The notes under the pieces were generated by a model. The model was not told the origin of the DNA. It saw only the letters and a list, made by a program, of their open reading frames with translations, and searched no databases. Below, in pieces: positions 33,181 through 45,095 of a DNA stretch of 64,000 bases. Source of the DNA: Lineolata rhizophorae. Taxonomy: Eukaryota > Ascomycota > Dothideomycetes > Lineolatales > Lineolataceae. How positions within the stretch are numbered: position 1 is the stretch's first letter; each line of letters opens with the position of its first letter. The translations under genes were made by a program, and so were the position numbers. The DNA is taken from assembly GCA_010093515.1 (NCBI GenBank), contig MU001680.1:14318-78317 (forward strand), written 5' to 3'.

Positions 33181-34467
33181 TTACTTATTAGGGGATCCGA
33201 TGACTTCCTCGCGCTCCCACCCGGTAGGCTTCAGATGGTCGATGCCCTTGGTCGGGTGCGGCTTGCTGAGGTCCTTGTACATACTGACATACGGGTTGGG
33301 ATCCTTCTTCTGGTCCAAGTTCCCCAAGGTGTGGTTGACCTCGCGGTGTTTGGCCTCGTCGGCGCGGATGTAGTAGAGCAGGTCCCTCATGGTCCGATGG
33401 CCCTCGGGCATGTTCCAGTAATTGATGGCGATATCAGGTGCCTGCATATTCTCCCACATCGGGAGCCGGCCTTCCTCGAGGTCCTTGATCTCGCGGCTGT
33501 ACGTAATCACGGCTTCTTCCTCAATGTAACCCACGAAGCGGTGGCACGTCCGCGGCGAGATCAGGTACGACACAAACATGGCGTTGAAAAAAACGCCTTG
33601 GGCGCCGAGGACCATGAGACGCATGAACCAACCCGGCTCGGCCATCTTGAGGAAGGTGAGCAGGTGCATCCGTTCGTTGTAGGACTCCTCTAACAGAGTC
33701 TCGATCCTATGCGTCACACCACGTCAGTTATTTCTTCTTCAGAAAAAAAATCCTTCTTTTTCTGCCTCCTTATCTGTTCCGGCAGATCCGGGAAAGGGCC
33801 ATTCGATCTTCGACGTACCATCCGTTATCGCGTTTCATCCTCCGCATGCTCGCCAGATGCCGCAGCATGCCAGCGACCATTCCCGGGACTCCCGCGACGC
33901 TCTCGAGGAATATGTTCCGGATCAAGTACTTGTGCTCGTTCATCGCATATTTCTTCCGCGCCAGCTCCGGATCCATCTTGCTGAGCTTGACGGCATCGGC
34001 GTGCTTGTAGCCCGAGACTCGATCGAGGCCCCAGCGGAGGATCCGGCATGCGAAGAGAGCTACTTTGTCCGAGAAGTTCTTCGCTTCACGGTGCGCAACG
34101 GTGACGTTGCGCATTTGCTCTTCGGAGTATCTTTCCAGCAAGCGGAAGAGTTAGCATCGTTGCCGTTCGAAACAAACAACCAAGCGAGAAACCGCAGAGC
34201 TTACATTGGATGCGGCCATGCCGCTTCGGTCTTGAAGATGTTTGGCGCATCCGGCTTCGGGAAAAATTCCTTCATCCGCATCTGCGGCGACGTCGAAAAG
34301 TCACGGCGGCCAGGGGCCCATTGCGACTGCTGGGCGTACACCAGGCCGGGCCGGAAGGTCGACGCGCAGGTGGTTTGGGTGAGGCCATTCCAGGCCTTGA
34401 CAACCTGAGCGGCGGACCGCTTCGAGGCAGCTGCGGAGCAGGACGACGTTGCTCTTGATGACAGCAT
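33181..34467 (-). CDS. aox1: Mitochondrial alternative oxidase
   Basis: Exons 34205-34467, 33819-34130 and 33181-33706 give 366 residues. The first ~60 residues are Ser/Ala/Arg-rich and acid-free, a mitochondrial presequence. The mature domain starts at the splice with WPHPIYSEEQM. All di-iron ligand motifs are present: [12 protein letters not shown] (first Glu), [12 protein letters not shown] (Glu and His), YIEEEAV (Glu) and [12 protein letters not shown] (Glu and His). The membrane-proximal hydrophobic helices [20 protein letters not shown] match the family. The enzyme takes electrons from ubiquinol to reduce O2 to water on the matrix face of the inner membrane, bypassing complexes III and IV. 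The regulatory cysteine of plant enzymes is absent, as in other fungi. The exon order and length look normal. Confidence 0.95.
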
Positions 34468-35675
34468 TGGCGGGAATGTGTGGTGGTGGCGGCAGTGTTG
34501 TAGTCTCGAGAGGTAGAAATGAGAAAAGGGTATTCTACGAACAGCACAAAAGAAATTCTTAGCGGGCTGAAGTGAGTCAGACAGGAAATACCTCAGGCTC
34601 GCGGCGCCGAGCGGCCCAGCATTTTTATATCAAAGTCTGGGCGAGCAAAAGAATAAAACCTACCGCTGCCACCGGATGCGTATCTGACGCAGATTCAACT
34701 CAGCCCGGCGACCTCGCTTTCTTGGCGAATCCGGACCGTCACTTTATCGTGTCCCCCTTCCGGGCTCCACTGTAATTCGCACGGCTCCTCGTCCTCCTTT
34801 TCCTCGTGAGCTGATCATGATGGAGCCAACTCGCAGGTATTTGTCACTCCTCTAATGACCGGCCCGATCGAAGACCTAGTCCGTTCTTTTCGACGGGGAA
34901 GGGAGCTAGATGTTGCTTGCTTTGCCGGCGCCCCAAGGGGTTACTTTTTCTCTTCCGCCCGCCGGCTACATAGGTCGTTATCGGAATCCTGCAAGTGGCT
35001 GAATAATTTTAGCCCGCCGCGTCAGGGCCGGGGCGCGGCTCGGGGGGCGGCATCCGTCATCCAAGCCGCGGGCGCGCCGTCACGTGCATCGGATACAAGC
35101 CTGCTCAACTGGGGCGCGTGCGGCTGAGCGCGGGAATAGCTCGGGTGAACCCCGCCAAGGCCCGATGGCCACGAAAATGCCTCGGGAACGACCTCTCCTC
35201 CAGGCGGGCCATCGTGGTCGCCGACCTTCACGCTGAGCTCATATATGGGTCTTTGCCCGCGCACGGTGGCGTTGGATCGCATCAGATGCGACATTTAATC
35301 CTTCTCAAGATACGAGTGGCAATGCTTTCGAACAGTCGCGCCGGTTCTGCATTACTACCAAAGGAACAGATGATTCATTCGAGACTGCCACGTGCAGCAT
35401 CCTGATCGTCAAGTTCCACGCACTTGCAAATGGCAATTTCATTTTGGGACGCGGGAAATGCGATGTAATGCCATGGTTGCCGTGGATGAATCACAAGCCA
35501 CCCGCGCAGATAGAGAAATACTCCATGCACCAGACTCTTTAAAAACTACCAGCTTTGACGCCACCTGCAGCCGCACTATACTTTTGACAGCTATTAACTC
35601 CACGTTGAGGAAAGACAATGCCGATCCCATGCATCAGCGCCTTCATGAGTCCCAAATAGCCAACATGAAGAGCCA
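34468..35675. other. Promoter of the alternative oxidase gene
   Basis: 1.2 kb between the alternative oxidase start and the end of the coatomer alpha gene, both on the minus strand. Scattered open frames show no domains. Confidence 0.5.
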
Positions 35676-38600
35676 TTAAACCGTCATCCTAATCCCACTC
35701 GCTGGAGCGCCAATCTGACAAACGTCGCAAATCTTGCACACCGTTCCCTTATACTTCGAATGGTACTTGGAGCCATCAAAACCACACGTCACGCTCGGCG
35801 AGCCGCTGTAAATGGGCGTGAATGACGCAGAGCAGATGTCAAACTCCGCGAAATGGTCGAAGTCGATATCGATCGCATCGCTCGGGTTGCGCTCGCACAC
35901 GGCCTTGACTTTCCGAGCCTGTGCGAGTTCCAGTCAGCATCATGCTCAGGAAGAAAGCGGATCAACCACGATAAAGTGCGACCGATCCTAGAACAACAAA
36001 AGACGGGCTACTCACGTTTTCCTTGAATTTTGCGCTTGTGCCCTTGTCGAGAAGCGAATTTGCAAAGCTCAGCGCTGCTGAATGCTGCTTGTTCTTGTGG
36101 GCAAAATTCATCGCCGAGAACCACGTCAGTGTCTGATGCCCCGGCTCGAGCACAGGAATGGTGAAGTAGGCCGACAGCTCCAGCGCCCGCTTCTTGGCAT
36201 CCTCTGACAGCGACGAGATATCGGCGCTGTTCTTCGTGATCACTCTCCTCTCAAGTTCAATTGACATCGCCAGCGTGTAATTGGCTGCAGTTGAAATGAG
36301 CTCCTGAGCGGCAGGCAGATCTTGCCGAGAAGGTAGAGCATTGACAAGCATCAGGTGCAGAATTTGCTTAAAGGTCTTGACGCCGTCTTCTAGCTTGTTA
36401 GTACGCATTTGAGTCTTGCCAGCCTGCAGTTCGGCGGACATGATGGACTCCAAATCGCGCGGAATCAAAGGCAAGAGCTTCCGCGAATCCGTCTCAGTTA
36501 CAGTACGACGAACGTAGTTGACAAGCGGGGGTAGGCCAGGACTCGCCGGCAAGAATGTCCTTGAGGCTTGGTAGATTTCCTCGAAGCGAGGCTGGAGAGG
36601 CTTGAAGTTCACGGCGCCAACCTGGCGGTTGAGCAACTGCATGGCCGTTTCGAACGATCCAGCAGCAACGTGGTCCGCTGCCACAGGCGAATTCCTCGCC
36701 CAGAGGTCGGCTTCGCTGCTGCCGGCGACGGCGCCCGCGTCGGCCCCCTCGACGTTGACGAAATCCTCCGCCTCCGCATCCACATCCTCTCCCATGTCCC
36801 AGCCGGCAGCGTCTTCGTCTTCGTCGGCCTCTTCCATCGCCCCGTTCCGCTGAGCCTCGGGTTCAAGCAAATCCTCTTCTTGGTAACCGTTGGCGGCCGG
36901 TTCTTCATCGAAAGCATCCGTCTGTCCGAGCAACGCCTTCTCGAAAACTGAAGATGAAGTTCCCCTCACAGGCCAGTTGGATTTGTGCGTCGGGACGATG
37001 GCCTTTGGCAGAGGGATAGAGGAGCCGGTGGAAGGCAAGGTGATCTGGTCCTCCGTAAGGCCACTTGCCTCGAGGATGGATTGGCACTCTTCTTCCATGC
37101 CATGCGTTTTCGCTGTCACGTACGCCAATGGATATAGGTCGATCTCCTTGAACATCTCAATCCTGTTCTCCACGTCACCTAGATAGAGAGCGTTCTGGAA
37201 TCGCGCAGCCATGTCGCCTCTGTGTTCCGCGATTTTCGCCATTCGAGTAAGTTTCTCGCGATCACCGGTGGCTAGATAAAGAAATGAGAGTTTGTCGAAA
37301 CTGCGAAGCTTCTGATACGCCATTTCAACGACCTGGTGATTTCCATGCGCCAGAGCTTCGGTGGCTAATCTCGTCCACAGCTTCGGGCGATCGATTTGCT
37401 TCGCCATGTCCACCGCGACCTCAAGGTTCCCGCATTCGATCGCAAGCTCGAATCGGGTCTGAGGGTCTTGGACGAACTGCAGTGCAATCTCAGGATAACC
37501 CTTCTTTTGCAGATACGATATAATGCTCTGGCCGACAAGGCTGGAAGTTTTGATGATGTTAAGCATTTCATCGTAATTCCTCTTAATCAGGGCTAGTTTG
37601 AACCGATACTCCGTGGGGTCGATAGTGAGGACCTTCGGCTTCGCCGAGCGGTCGAGGCAATAAACAGTACGCCCCTTAACGCGTACCAGGTACACCGTGT
37701 GCTCAAGAGTGCGGACTATGCCATTGTCACCGTTCATCAAGGTATACTTGACATGGTTCAAAGTGGAGTAGAGAAGGACGCCGGCATCGTCCCAGGTTGC
37801 GCTCTTGATGCGAATCGTCTCGTGCAACGAGCTAACCTGCTGAAGGTTCTTGGTAACAATGGTCACGTTGTGCTTGCTAAGCAAGGCAGCGTGCAAGCCG
37901 TCGTTAGACCAAACTACGTACTTGACGCCGTTGACCACGAGCTCAGCAAGGTGTTTCTTCTGCTGGATGTCGTAGAGGATCACCATGGCAGGAGTGATGA
38001 TAAGAAGGCAGCCGGTGCCGCCGAAATAAATGTCCGTAGTGCCATGCGGAGGTTTGATCGTTTTCGTGGTAGAGTTGGTCAGGTCTTTGATGTCAATTTG
38101 CTGGTTTGATTGGCTGAAGACCGCAAAACGATTCCGTGCCACGAATACGGCAGAGTTCCCGCTGCCACGCTTAGTATCCGTAGGCTCCACGGCACCACTG
38201 GCATCCCGAGGTAAACTAATCAGCTCGTAGCATCCACCATCAGTCGGCGACGTAACCAGGATCGCCCGCTCCGCTGGATTATAGGACATAGTCCGCGGGG
38301 GGGTCCAAGGTGCTCCGAGCTTCTTAAGGGAGAGCATGGACGGAGACTCCACGTTCTTCGTAAAATCATACGACCGCACATGCCTCTCCTTGGTGATGTA
38401 AAAGAGCTGGTTCTGGTAGACGGCAAAGGCGGGCCTCTCTCGCTCCAGCTTGAAAACCATAACCCCATTGTCGTGGCCAGCAGCGAACAGGTTTATCTCC
38501 GGGTGAGCGGCGATAACCCAAAACCTATCATTTTCCCGCTTGAAGGACTGGACGGAGGTTCGCTTATTAAGGTCCCAAACTCGCAGAGTCTTGTCTTCGC

Positions 38601-39636
38601 CAACGGAAACAATGAGATCCTGGTGCGGGTGGAAGAGGCATGCGGAGACATTCTGGAAATGTCCTCGGCAGGTGTCCACTTCCCAGGCTTTCGTTTCTAC
38701 AACCAGGTCACCGTCAGCAGTTACCAAATACCAAAGAACTTGTACGCCCTACCGCTCATACGCCACAATTTCACAAGCCTATCATCTCCCGCAGACACTA
38801 TCAAGGGGAGAACAGGGTGGAAAGCGGCCCAATTAACGCCGCGATCATGGCCTTCAAGGACAAATTTCACCACCGCATCTGTGTTTCCAAACATATCTGC
38901 CTGGTTGGCGTTGGCTCTTGCCATCTGGTCTTCGAAGGTCATGGATGTCGGGGCGGAGTGCTTCTTGCGGAGACCGGATATGTCCCACACTCGAACGGAC
39001 TGGTCTAGAGACGCCGAAACTATGAGGTCCTCCTTCGGATGGAATTGGGCGCACATCGTATAATGATTGTGGCCGGTCATGGTGCAAACTACATCATCAG
39101 CACAGGTTCGTTTGCCAGGAGAGCTCGTGACGTACTCAGGGACCGGTTTTGCCAATTCCAAATGCGGATAGTCTGATCGTCCGAGCTAGACAATATCCAA
39201 GGAAGTTCATGATGGAAAAACACGGTTCGGACGTAGTCCAGATGCCCATTAAGAGTGAAAATGCACCTCCGTGTCTGATACGACCAGACCTTGATCTTGT
39301 AGTCATCGCCCCCAGAGACGAAAAGGGGTTGGGTGTTGTGGAAATCAATGCCGCGAACAGGTCCATCGTGTTCCTCGAATCGGTCGATGAGGGTTCCCAT
39401 GCGATAGTCCCATAGTTGTATGGTTGACGAATGCAGCGACACCAGTATCCACGGCCTACAAGAGCGATCGAGACGTAGTCAGCAAACTCAGCTTGGTCAA
39501 GGGCCCGGTATAAATTGCGAACTGACCTCTTAGGGTGGAAGGCGATTCCCTTCGCTCGCGAAGACTTCGACTCAAACTACAATGCATCAGCTCACGGCCA
39601 AAATGCCTATTTGCGATGGCATACCTTTGTAAGCAT
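35676..39636 (-). CDS. cop1: Coatomer subunit alpha (alpha-COP)
   Basis: Exons 39625-39636, 39527-39576, 39136-39455, 38753-39088, 36016-38696 and 35676-35918 sum to 1213 codons, the normal alpha-COP size. The 12-nt first exon encodes only MLTK, followed after splicing by [19 protein letters not shown], the highly conserved N-terminus. Six WD repeats are readable ([84 protein letters not shown]). The second propeller, the alpha-solenoid and an acidic linker (around residues 800-880) follow. The C-terminal domain ends with [20 protein letters not shown]. As part of COPI coats it binds dilysine tails of retrograde cargo from Golgi to ER. A lectin gene with a KKxx-like tail lies in the same window. 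Confidence 0.96.
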
Positions 39637-42155
39637 TCTCGGCGACTGCATTTTGGGCCTCGGGGTGAAGCCGAGGCTTCAGCACTACGGTACAGGAGTG
39701 GAAGGGCGCAAGTCAAAATGTCGGAAAAGAGCAGAAGAGAGGCGGGGTGCTAGATTATACGCAACAGCCCTCCGCGAAACCGTCAAGGCAGCGACTTATG
39801 GGCTAAAGCACGCGCTGCTCAACATTATTCGCAAGCCGCAATCGTGTCCAAACACCCACAACGTCGCTAGGGTGTGGTGCGGATTAAGCGAAAGCCCGGG
39901 ACCGAGCCTCCACGCCCCGCTGCACGTGACTTCTCTGCTCGGCCAACTTGCGCATTGATTGGAAAACACTAATTAATTCTTGCGGCTAGATTCACGGGTA
40001 TTCGACTAAAAAGAAGATCTAAAGCGTATAGCATCTACAGCGTTAGGTCACCGGGTGCGGATTGCGCATCCGCATTCAATACATCAGCGACGGATGAAGT
40101 ATAAATAGCACAATTCCACGGCATACACAGAGTAGCAGATAATAGATATATAGGGTTTGAAGTGTGATACGATGGATTTTTTTTCGATTCTATCCAAATT
40201 TTTAAGCTTTCGTAGCCCATTTGCAATTGAGTGCCAGCCCTTTTAGCAAGCGTTATCTACTGGATGTCGCTAGCTAAAGCAGCGAAACCCAGGCTAACAG
40301 ACGCCTGTATACCTGTTTATGCCGGCAGCTAATGACCCAGAGAATATAATGTAGCGAATAGTCGTATCGCGGATGGAGGTTGCAACTTGCTTAGCGTTAT
40401 TTTTTATAGGGGGAGACGTCAGACTTCCTGCTCAGAATATCCCTTTTTCAATTTGTCAATTACAACTCGGCGAATTTTGCTGGTATTGATAGACGCTTAG
40501 CAAAATGCTAAAATCACCTTGAACCAACCAGACAGATAATAACTAAAGCCAACCGTTCAAAACACACTTATGAATGAAGGTCCGGAGGGGGGACATAGAG
40601 TTAGTTACCATCTATCTGCATTTTAGAACAAGCAGTAACAAAGCTTGTGTAAATTCCTTAGCACCGTTGAAATTTTTATTTTTATTTTTATTTTTTGGAG
40701 AACATGGACTAGATTGTCCAATCAATTAGCTCCGTGATCGACGTATTCAACGAATCCTGCGCCTGGGCACCGGCCATGCAAGGTGACTAAGCCGAGCAGC
40801 AATCCTTGCCAGGCGGTGTCCGGACTACCGCGTCTGGCAAGGCGTCTCGCTTGCATGCCTCTTTCCGTGAGCGCACACTCTACGACTAGTGCACAACAAC
40901 GATTGCTGCAGCGTGATGCGCTATACTCACCGCCTTGCCTGACCCCTCACTGTGGCCCATAAGATGCCAGCTGCAGTAGGTGAGTTGCTAGCGTGGCCGG
41001 CGATGCGTCGTGGCCTTCGAGATCTCCGTCATCCTCCTCTCGCCGCGCGCTTGCCGCCTGGGGATGCCTGTTCGCGCAGCCTCCTCTCGTCTCGCTCAAC
41101 GGCACTTCCTTGAGCGCCCTCTGGCGACGGGCGGCAAAGCGAGTACACGAAAGTGCCTGGCCCCCGGGCTCGCCCGGCTGCATCATGCAGTGGCCTCAGC
41201 ACCCTCCGGGCGTCGCGCTCTTGGCCACATCACGGGACTGACTACCGGCGGCCATGGAGGCTGCAACCCGACCGCCGGTCCACGAAGGGCCTATCGCCCG
41301 AGGTGAGCCCCGGGTGAGCCGACGACGCCGCCTCGAGCGCCTATAGCGACCGCGTGTTATAACGCTCCCATTTATTGGCGCCGGCCTGCCTCGAGCGAGC
41401 GTCGCGGGAAATGCACATCGAGATTGCGCGATGCACCCGCTCGCTGGCAGGCAACGGGGCCTCACGCAAATTGCTGCTCGACACATGGACCGCGATTCAC
41501 AGACGGCCACATCACCTTGCGGCCGGCCGCCAACGGAGCCCATTGAGTCAGCCCCGCGACCCAATGACGGACGCAAGGGACTTTGAACACTTCACCAAGC
41601 CCAGACCACGGCCAGAAAATCCTTTTTTTTTCGTTTCGCCCGCCCGCCTATTGCGACGACGCTACTTTGCCCGCGACCAGCACGTCCCCCTGTGGATAAC
41701 TCGCCCTCCAGGTTTTTGCCGCTCTCCCTCTCGAATGTGTTTTGACTGCTGTCGTCTCGTATAAAAGCGCCTCTTCTTTCCCGCAACCTTTGCTGCTGGC
41801 TAGACTACTCGATAAGCCCAGCCGGTTGCAGGGAGTTGCCTACTACTGCCTATCTGCCTAACTTTTTTCGCGCTCCACGGATCCCGTCCTATCCCGCCAA
41901 CTCATCATCCCATTGCCCCTCAGTGCTTGGAGATTGGCCACCCCGCCGTCATTATCAGACCAGAAAATGATATCTCTCACAAAAGTCATCGTTCGCAAGC
42001 AGAGGTTTCAGTTTTCACTATTTGGTCCGATTCCCTGAGGTTCGCCGGCTCGTTTGTGTACGCATCCCGTTTCCTTTGGTCCCCAAGACTGTTTGCTAGC
42101 CCACTTCGCCGGTTACGCCAAGGCATCCGCCGTCAGCCCACCGGACCCAATTGTG
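39637..42155. other. Intergenic region with AT-rich core, 2.5 kb
   Basis: It separates coatomer alpha (minus) from the acidic hypothetical gene (plus). 39960-40740 is AT-rich with homopolymer runs (for example T/A tracts near 40675-40695) and no readable frame, suggestive of an old decayed repeat. 40900-41600 is GC-rich again. 41760 onward is the promoter and leader of the next gene. Confidence 0.45.
41760..41766 (+). promoter_or_regulatory. TATA box upstream of the acidic hypothetical gene
   Basis: TATAAAA lies 396 nt before the ATG at 42156, at the end of a CT-rich stretch. Confidence 0.4.
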
Positions 42156-43184
42156 ATGACCATGGACGGTTATCGCGCTCACGGCGCCTTTGGCGCGCCC
42201 CAAGTTCAACCAACCTCCCCTCCGGCCACGCCGGGAACCCGCTCACACCCTCCACGGTTCCCATCCAAGGCGGCCAGCCCAACGTCACCTTCCTCCAAAC
42301 GCATGGGATTCGTGCTGCTTGCCCATTCACCGCCGATCGGCGTCGACAAAGACGCAGCCGATAAGGGCTACCTGTATCATTCGAACAGCTCCCTCTCGGA
42401 CAACCTCTCGTCTCGTGCGTCCGCAACCACGGGCTCCGACGAGGAAGTCGATGTGCGAGAAGGACCAGAAAGAGAGGAACCCTCTATATCAGAAGAGGAC
42501 GGTTTCAATGACGAGGAGGAGGAGGAAGACGGCGATAGGAAGGGGAATACTAGCAGAAGGCATCCGGCTACCACGCCCCTCGCAGAGGCATCCTTCACCA
42601 TCGAAGAGGTGAGCGAGAACGACATTGGTTATGATGATAGCGACACCGAAGTGGTGCACCCAACGCTCGTCGAAGATGCACAGAGCGACAAGGCAAAGGA
42701 AGAAGACTGCGACGTCGATGGGCCGTTCCTGCGCACCTTCAACAACTTACAGTGCGACGCCGACTCCGAAAGCAGCGATGAAGAGGAGCGGCGCCGGCGA
42801 TATGAGCGGAAGAAGAAGCGGTGGAGCGCGGGGCTGTACAAGCGTACGCACGCCCAGAGTGTCGGCAGTGACTCGGATCCCGACGATCCGGAATGTCTTG
42901 ACGCCCATGACGTTGGATCGAGCGCCCGACGACTTCGCCGCCGCGTCCATGGCCCAGGTGACCGCTCGTCCATCGTCCTTGACGAGAGACCAAGCATCGT
43001 CGTCGAGGAACCGGAGGATGGCGTAAGCGTCACAGGGCCGCCGAGCCTGCCATCGGACATTGAAGATTTCACTCTCGATGCACTGCCCTTCTATCCGCTC
43101 GACAACCGCTCGATGAGCGTGGATTCCGATCCAGAAGATGAATCGGACAATGATCCACATGACGAGAGCTTCGTCGTGAAGTAG
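42156..43184 (+). CDS. Acidic, disordered conserved fungal protein
   Basis: An intronless frame of 342 codons from the first ATG at 42156 (a second ATG is two codons later). The N-terminal 70 residues are Pro/Ser rich (QVQPTSPPATPGTRSHPPRF). A short conserved-looking patch MGFVLLAHSPP is followed by a long acidic region with NDEEEEEDGDRKG and SDTEVV. A basic island (EEERRRRYERKKKRWSAGLY) precedes KRTHAQSVGSDSDPDDPECL and SSARRLRRRVHGPGDRSSIV. The C-terminus is again acidic. No folded domain, signal peptide or membrane span is visible. The basic patches flanked by acid could be nuclear localisation signals. I have the impression that the KRWSAGLYKRTHAQS segment recurs in mould proteins of unknown function, but cannot verify it. 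Function unknown. Confidence 0.68.
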   Translation: MTMDGYRAHGAFGAPQVQPTSPPATPGTRSHPPRFPSKAASPTSPSSKRMGFVLLAHSPPIGVDKDAADKGYLYHSNSSLSDNLSSRASATTGSDEEVDVREGPEREEPSISEEDGFNDEEEEEDGDRKGNTSRRHPATTPLAEASFTIEEVSENDIGYDDSDTEVVHPTLVEDAQSDKAKEEDCDVDGPFLRTFNNLQCDADSESSDEEERRRRYERKKKRWSAGLYKRTHAQSVGSDSDPDDPECLDAHDVGSSARRLRRRVHGPGDRSSIVLDERPSIVVEEPEDGVSVTGPPSLPSDIEDFTLDALPFYPLDNRSMSVDSDPEDESDNDPHDESFVVK

Positions 43185-44252
43185 CAACTAGGCGCCGGGC
43201 TTGGGTGGAACCAAAATGCGTAGATATGGTCTTGCACTAGAGGCCTCCGCGATCGGGCGGCTGTTTGATCTCCCTTGGTCGATCCGGTAGCATGTTTCTG
43301 TGGGGCGAGGGCCGCAAGGCGTCGTATTCTTGGGCGGAACAATTGGTTGGCGGGAAACTCAAAAAAGAAGGTTAAATTTCTAAGTGCTTGGTGGCGCAAT
43401 GCTTTTGCTCGGGCGGGTGTTTGTAAGTCTGCCGCATCATGTAGTAGTTTGGTACGTACAAACCGGCCGCAAGGCAGTGCTTGTTCAAGTCAAGGCTACT
43501 TTGATTGCGTGAGGCCGCCTACGGGAGGGCCGGGTAGGAGGCGGCGTTGGTGGCGCTTGACGAGCAAAAATAAACCCACGGCCGTGGAGGCTGGTTCCCG
43601 GTCTAAATTTGGCGCATGCTTACCAGGCTGCTGGCGCAGCGGGGGGCGCGTGGGCAAGCGGGCTCGTGCGGGAGCGCGGATGGTTCAGGCCTTCCACTCC
43701 CGATCCTTCGGCCGAGTGGCCGCGAGTGGCCCCCGCCCGCGCCCGCGCCGCCGCCGGCACCGGTGCCCCCCGCGCACAGCCCTCGGCCCAGCTCGCTTCC
43801 GCTTTTCGGCCTCTGAACCGCAACACCCGCACGCACCTGTTCCCCGTTTGGGCTGCGCCGCCGACAGAATGACCTCCGCCATTCCAGGCCTCCCGCAGCC
43901 TGGACCTGCCGGATGGCATAATCGCGGGGAAAAGGCCAGCGGCACCTAAGCTTGGGGCCAGGAAGCACCCGCCCGAACACTGTTGCTAAGCTTTGACTAA
44001 CCGACGTAGGGCAATGCAATGTCAGCGTTGGAAAGACATGCACCGCACCGCATGGTCAGTGAGCGAACGATGGATATATAAGATGCTTCTGATCCCACGT
44101 CAAAGTCCTTTTCTCCATCACATACACACACAAACAAAACAAACAATCTCATTTCCTATCTCACTTTTCCTTTTTCTTTTTTTCCTTTTTTTTTTTCTTT
44201 TCTTATTTCCTTTCTGTTATCGCACATTCTTTCCAAACGTCAATAAATCATA
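43185..44252. other. Intergenic region and promoter of the cupin gene
   Basis: 1.07 kb. The GC-rich part at 43590-43950 is open in several frames by composition only. The last 180 bp contain a TATA box and a long T/C-rich tract. Confidence 0.5.
44075..44210 (+). promoter_or_regulatory. TATA box and pyrimidine tract of the cupin gene
   Basis: TATATAA at 44075-44081 is 178 nt before the ATG at 44253. A nearly uninterrupted T/C tract occupies about 44163-44210. Together they are the hallmark of strongly expressed ascomycete genes. Confidence 0.55.
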
Positions 44253-45095
44253 ATGCCTTCCTACGCTACCGTTCTGCTTGCCGCTCTCGCGGCCGGTGCC
44301 GTCCAGGCCCTTCCCCAGTCTGTCGATGGGCTCAACCTACCCACCCCTAGCACGCGCGTGCCCCTGAGCACTGGTGTCTCCGAATTCTCCAGCGGCCCCA
44401 GCGCCAGCGGCGACGATGCTCCGCCGGTCCCGTCCGTGTCGCTCTCTCCGGATGAGATCCTGGAGCTTCAGACGGCCCCCACGGCTCAGGACCGCTTCAA
44501 GGCGCTCCTCACCAGCGACGGCGAGAACCTGCTCGAGGGCGATGACCTCCGCGCCAGGACCGTCTTCGACTTCAACGCCGACCCCAACGACGGCAACGGC
44601 GGCGGCATCCTCAAGGCCGCCAACGTCGGCACCTTCCCCATCCTGACCGACCTCGGCCTCTCCGTCGTCATGGGCTTCGTCAACCCCTGCGGCATCAACA
44701 CGCCGCACATCCACCCCCGCGCGACCGAGTTCCTGACGGTCGTTGACGGCGAGCTCGACTTCGGCATCATTCTCGAGAACGGCCTGACGGACGAGATCCG
44801 CGGCACGCTGGGCAAGAACCAAGGAGCGGCCTTCCCGGTCGGCTCCATCCACTACCAGGTCAACCGCAAGTGCTTCCCGTCGACCTTCGTCGCCGCCCTC
44901 AACTCCGAGGACCCGGGCACCTCCCAGATCGCCAACAACTTCTTCAACCTCGACCCCAACGTCGTCAACGCCACGCTCGGCTTCCCCCAGCAGCTTGACG
45001 GCAAGGACATCGAGGCCTTCCGCGATTCGATCCCGGAGAGCCTTGCCCTCGGCATCGAGAACTGCCTGGCTGACTGCGGCCTCATGAAGAACTAA
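44253..45095 (+). CDS. Secreted spherulin-1-like cupin (germin-like)
   Basis: An intronless 280-codon gene with strong codon bias (C- and G-ending codons). Residues 1-19 are a signal peptide (ATVLLAALAAGAVQA). A Pro/Ser-rich propeptide-like region follows. The cupin core is readable: ILTDLGLSVVMGFVNPCGIN, then PHIHPRATEFLTVVDGEL (His-x-His, Glu metal ligands of cupin motif 1) and GAAFPVGSIHYQVN (the His of motif 2). NLDPNVVNATLGFPQQ and two late cysteines (NCLADCGL) end it. This is the spherulin-1A/germin-like family, first known from slime-mould encystment and often found among stress- or host-induced secreted fungal proteins; germins bind manganese. The actual activity (oxalate oxidase, dismutase or none) cannot be inferred. 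Confidence 0.88.
   Translation: MPSYATVLLAALAAGAVQALPQSVDGLNLPTPSTRVPLSTGVSEFSSGPSASGDDAPPVPSVSLSPDEILELQTAPTAQDRFKALLTSDGENLLEGDDLRARTVFDFNADPNDGNGGGILKAANVGTFPILTDLGLSVVMGFVNPCGINTPHIHPRATEFLTVVDGELDFGIILENGLTDEIRGTLGKNQGAAFPVGSIHYQVNRKCFPSTFVAALNSEDPGTSQIANNFFNLDPNVVNATLGFPQQLDGKDIEAFRDSIPESLALGIENCLADCGLMKN

Noticed and set aside
44337-44852. 171-codon minus-strand frame inside the cupin gene
   Set aside because: It is a shadow of strongly biased codons on the plus strand, which encodes an intact cupin.
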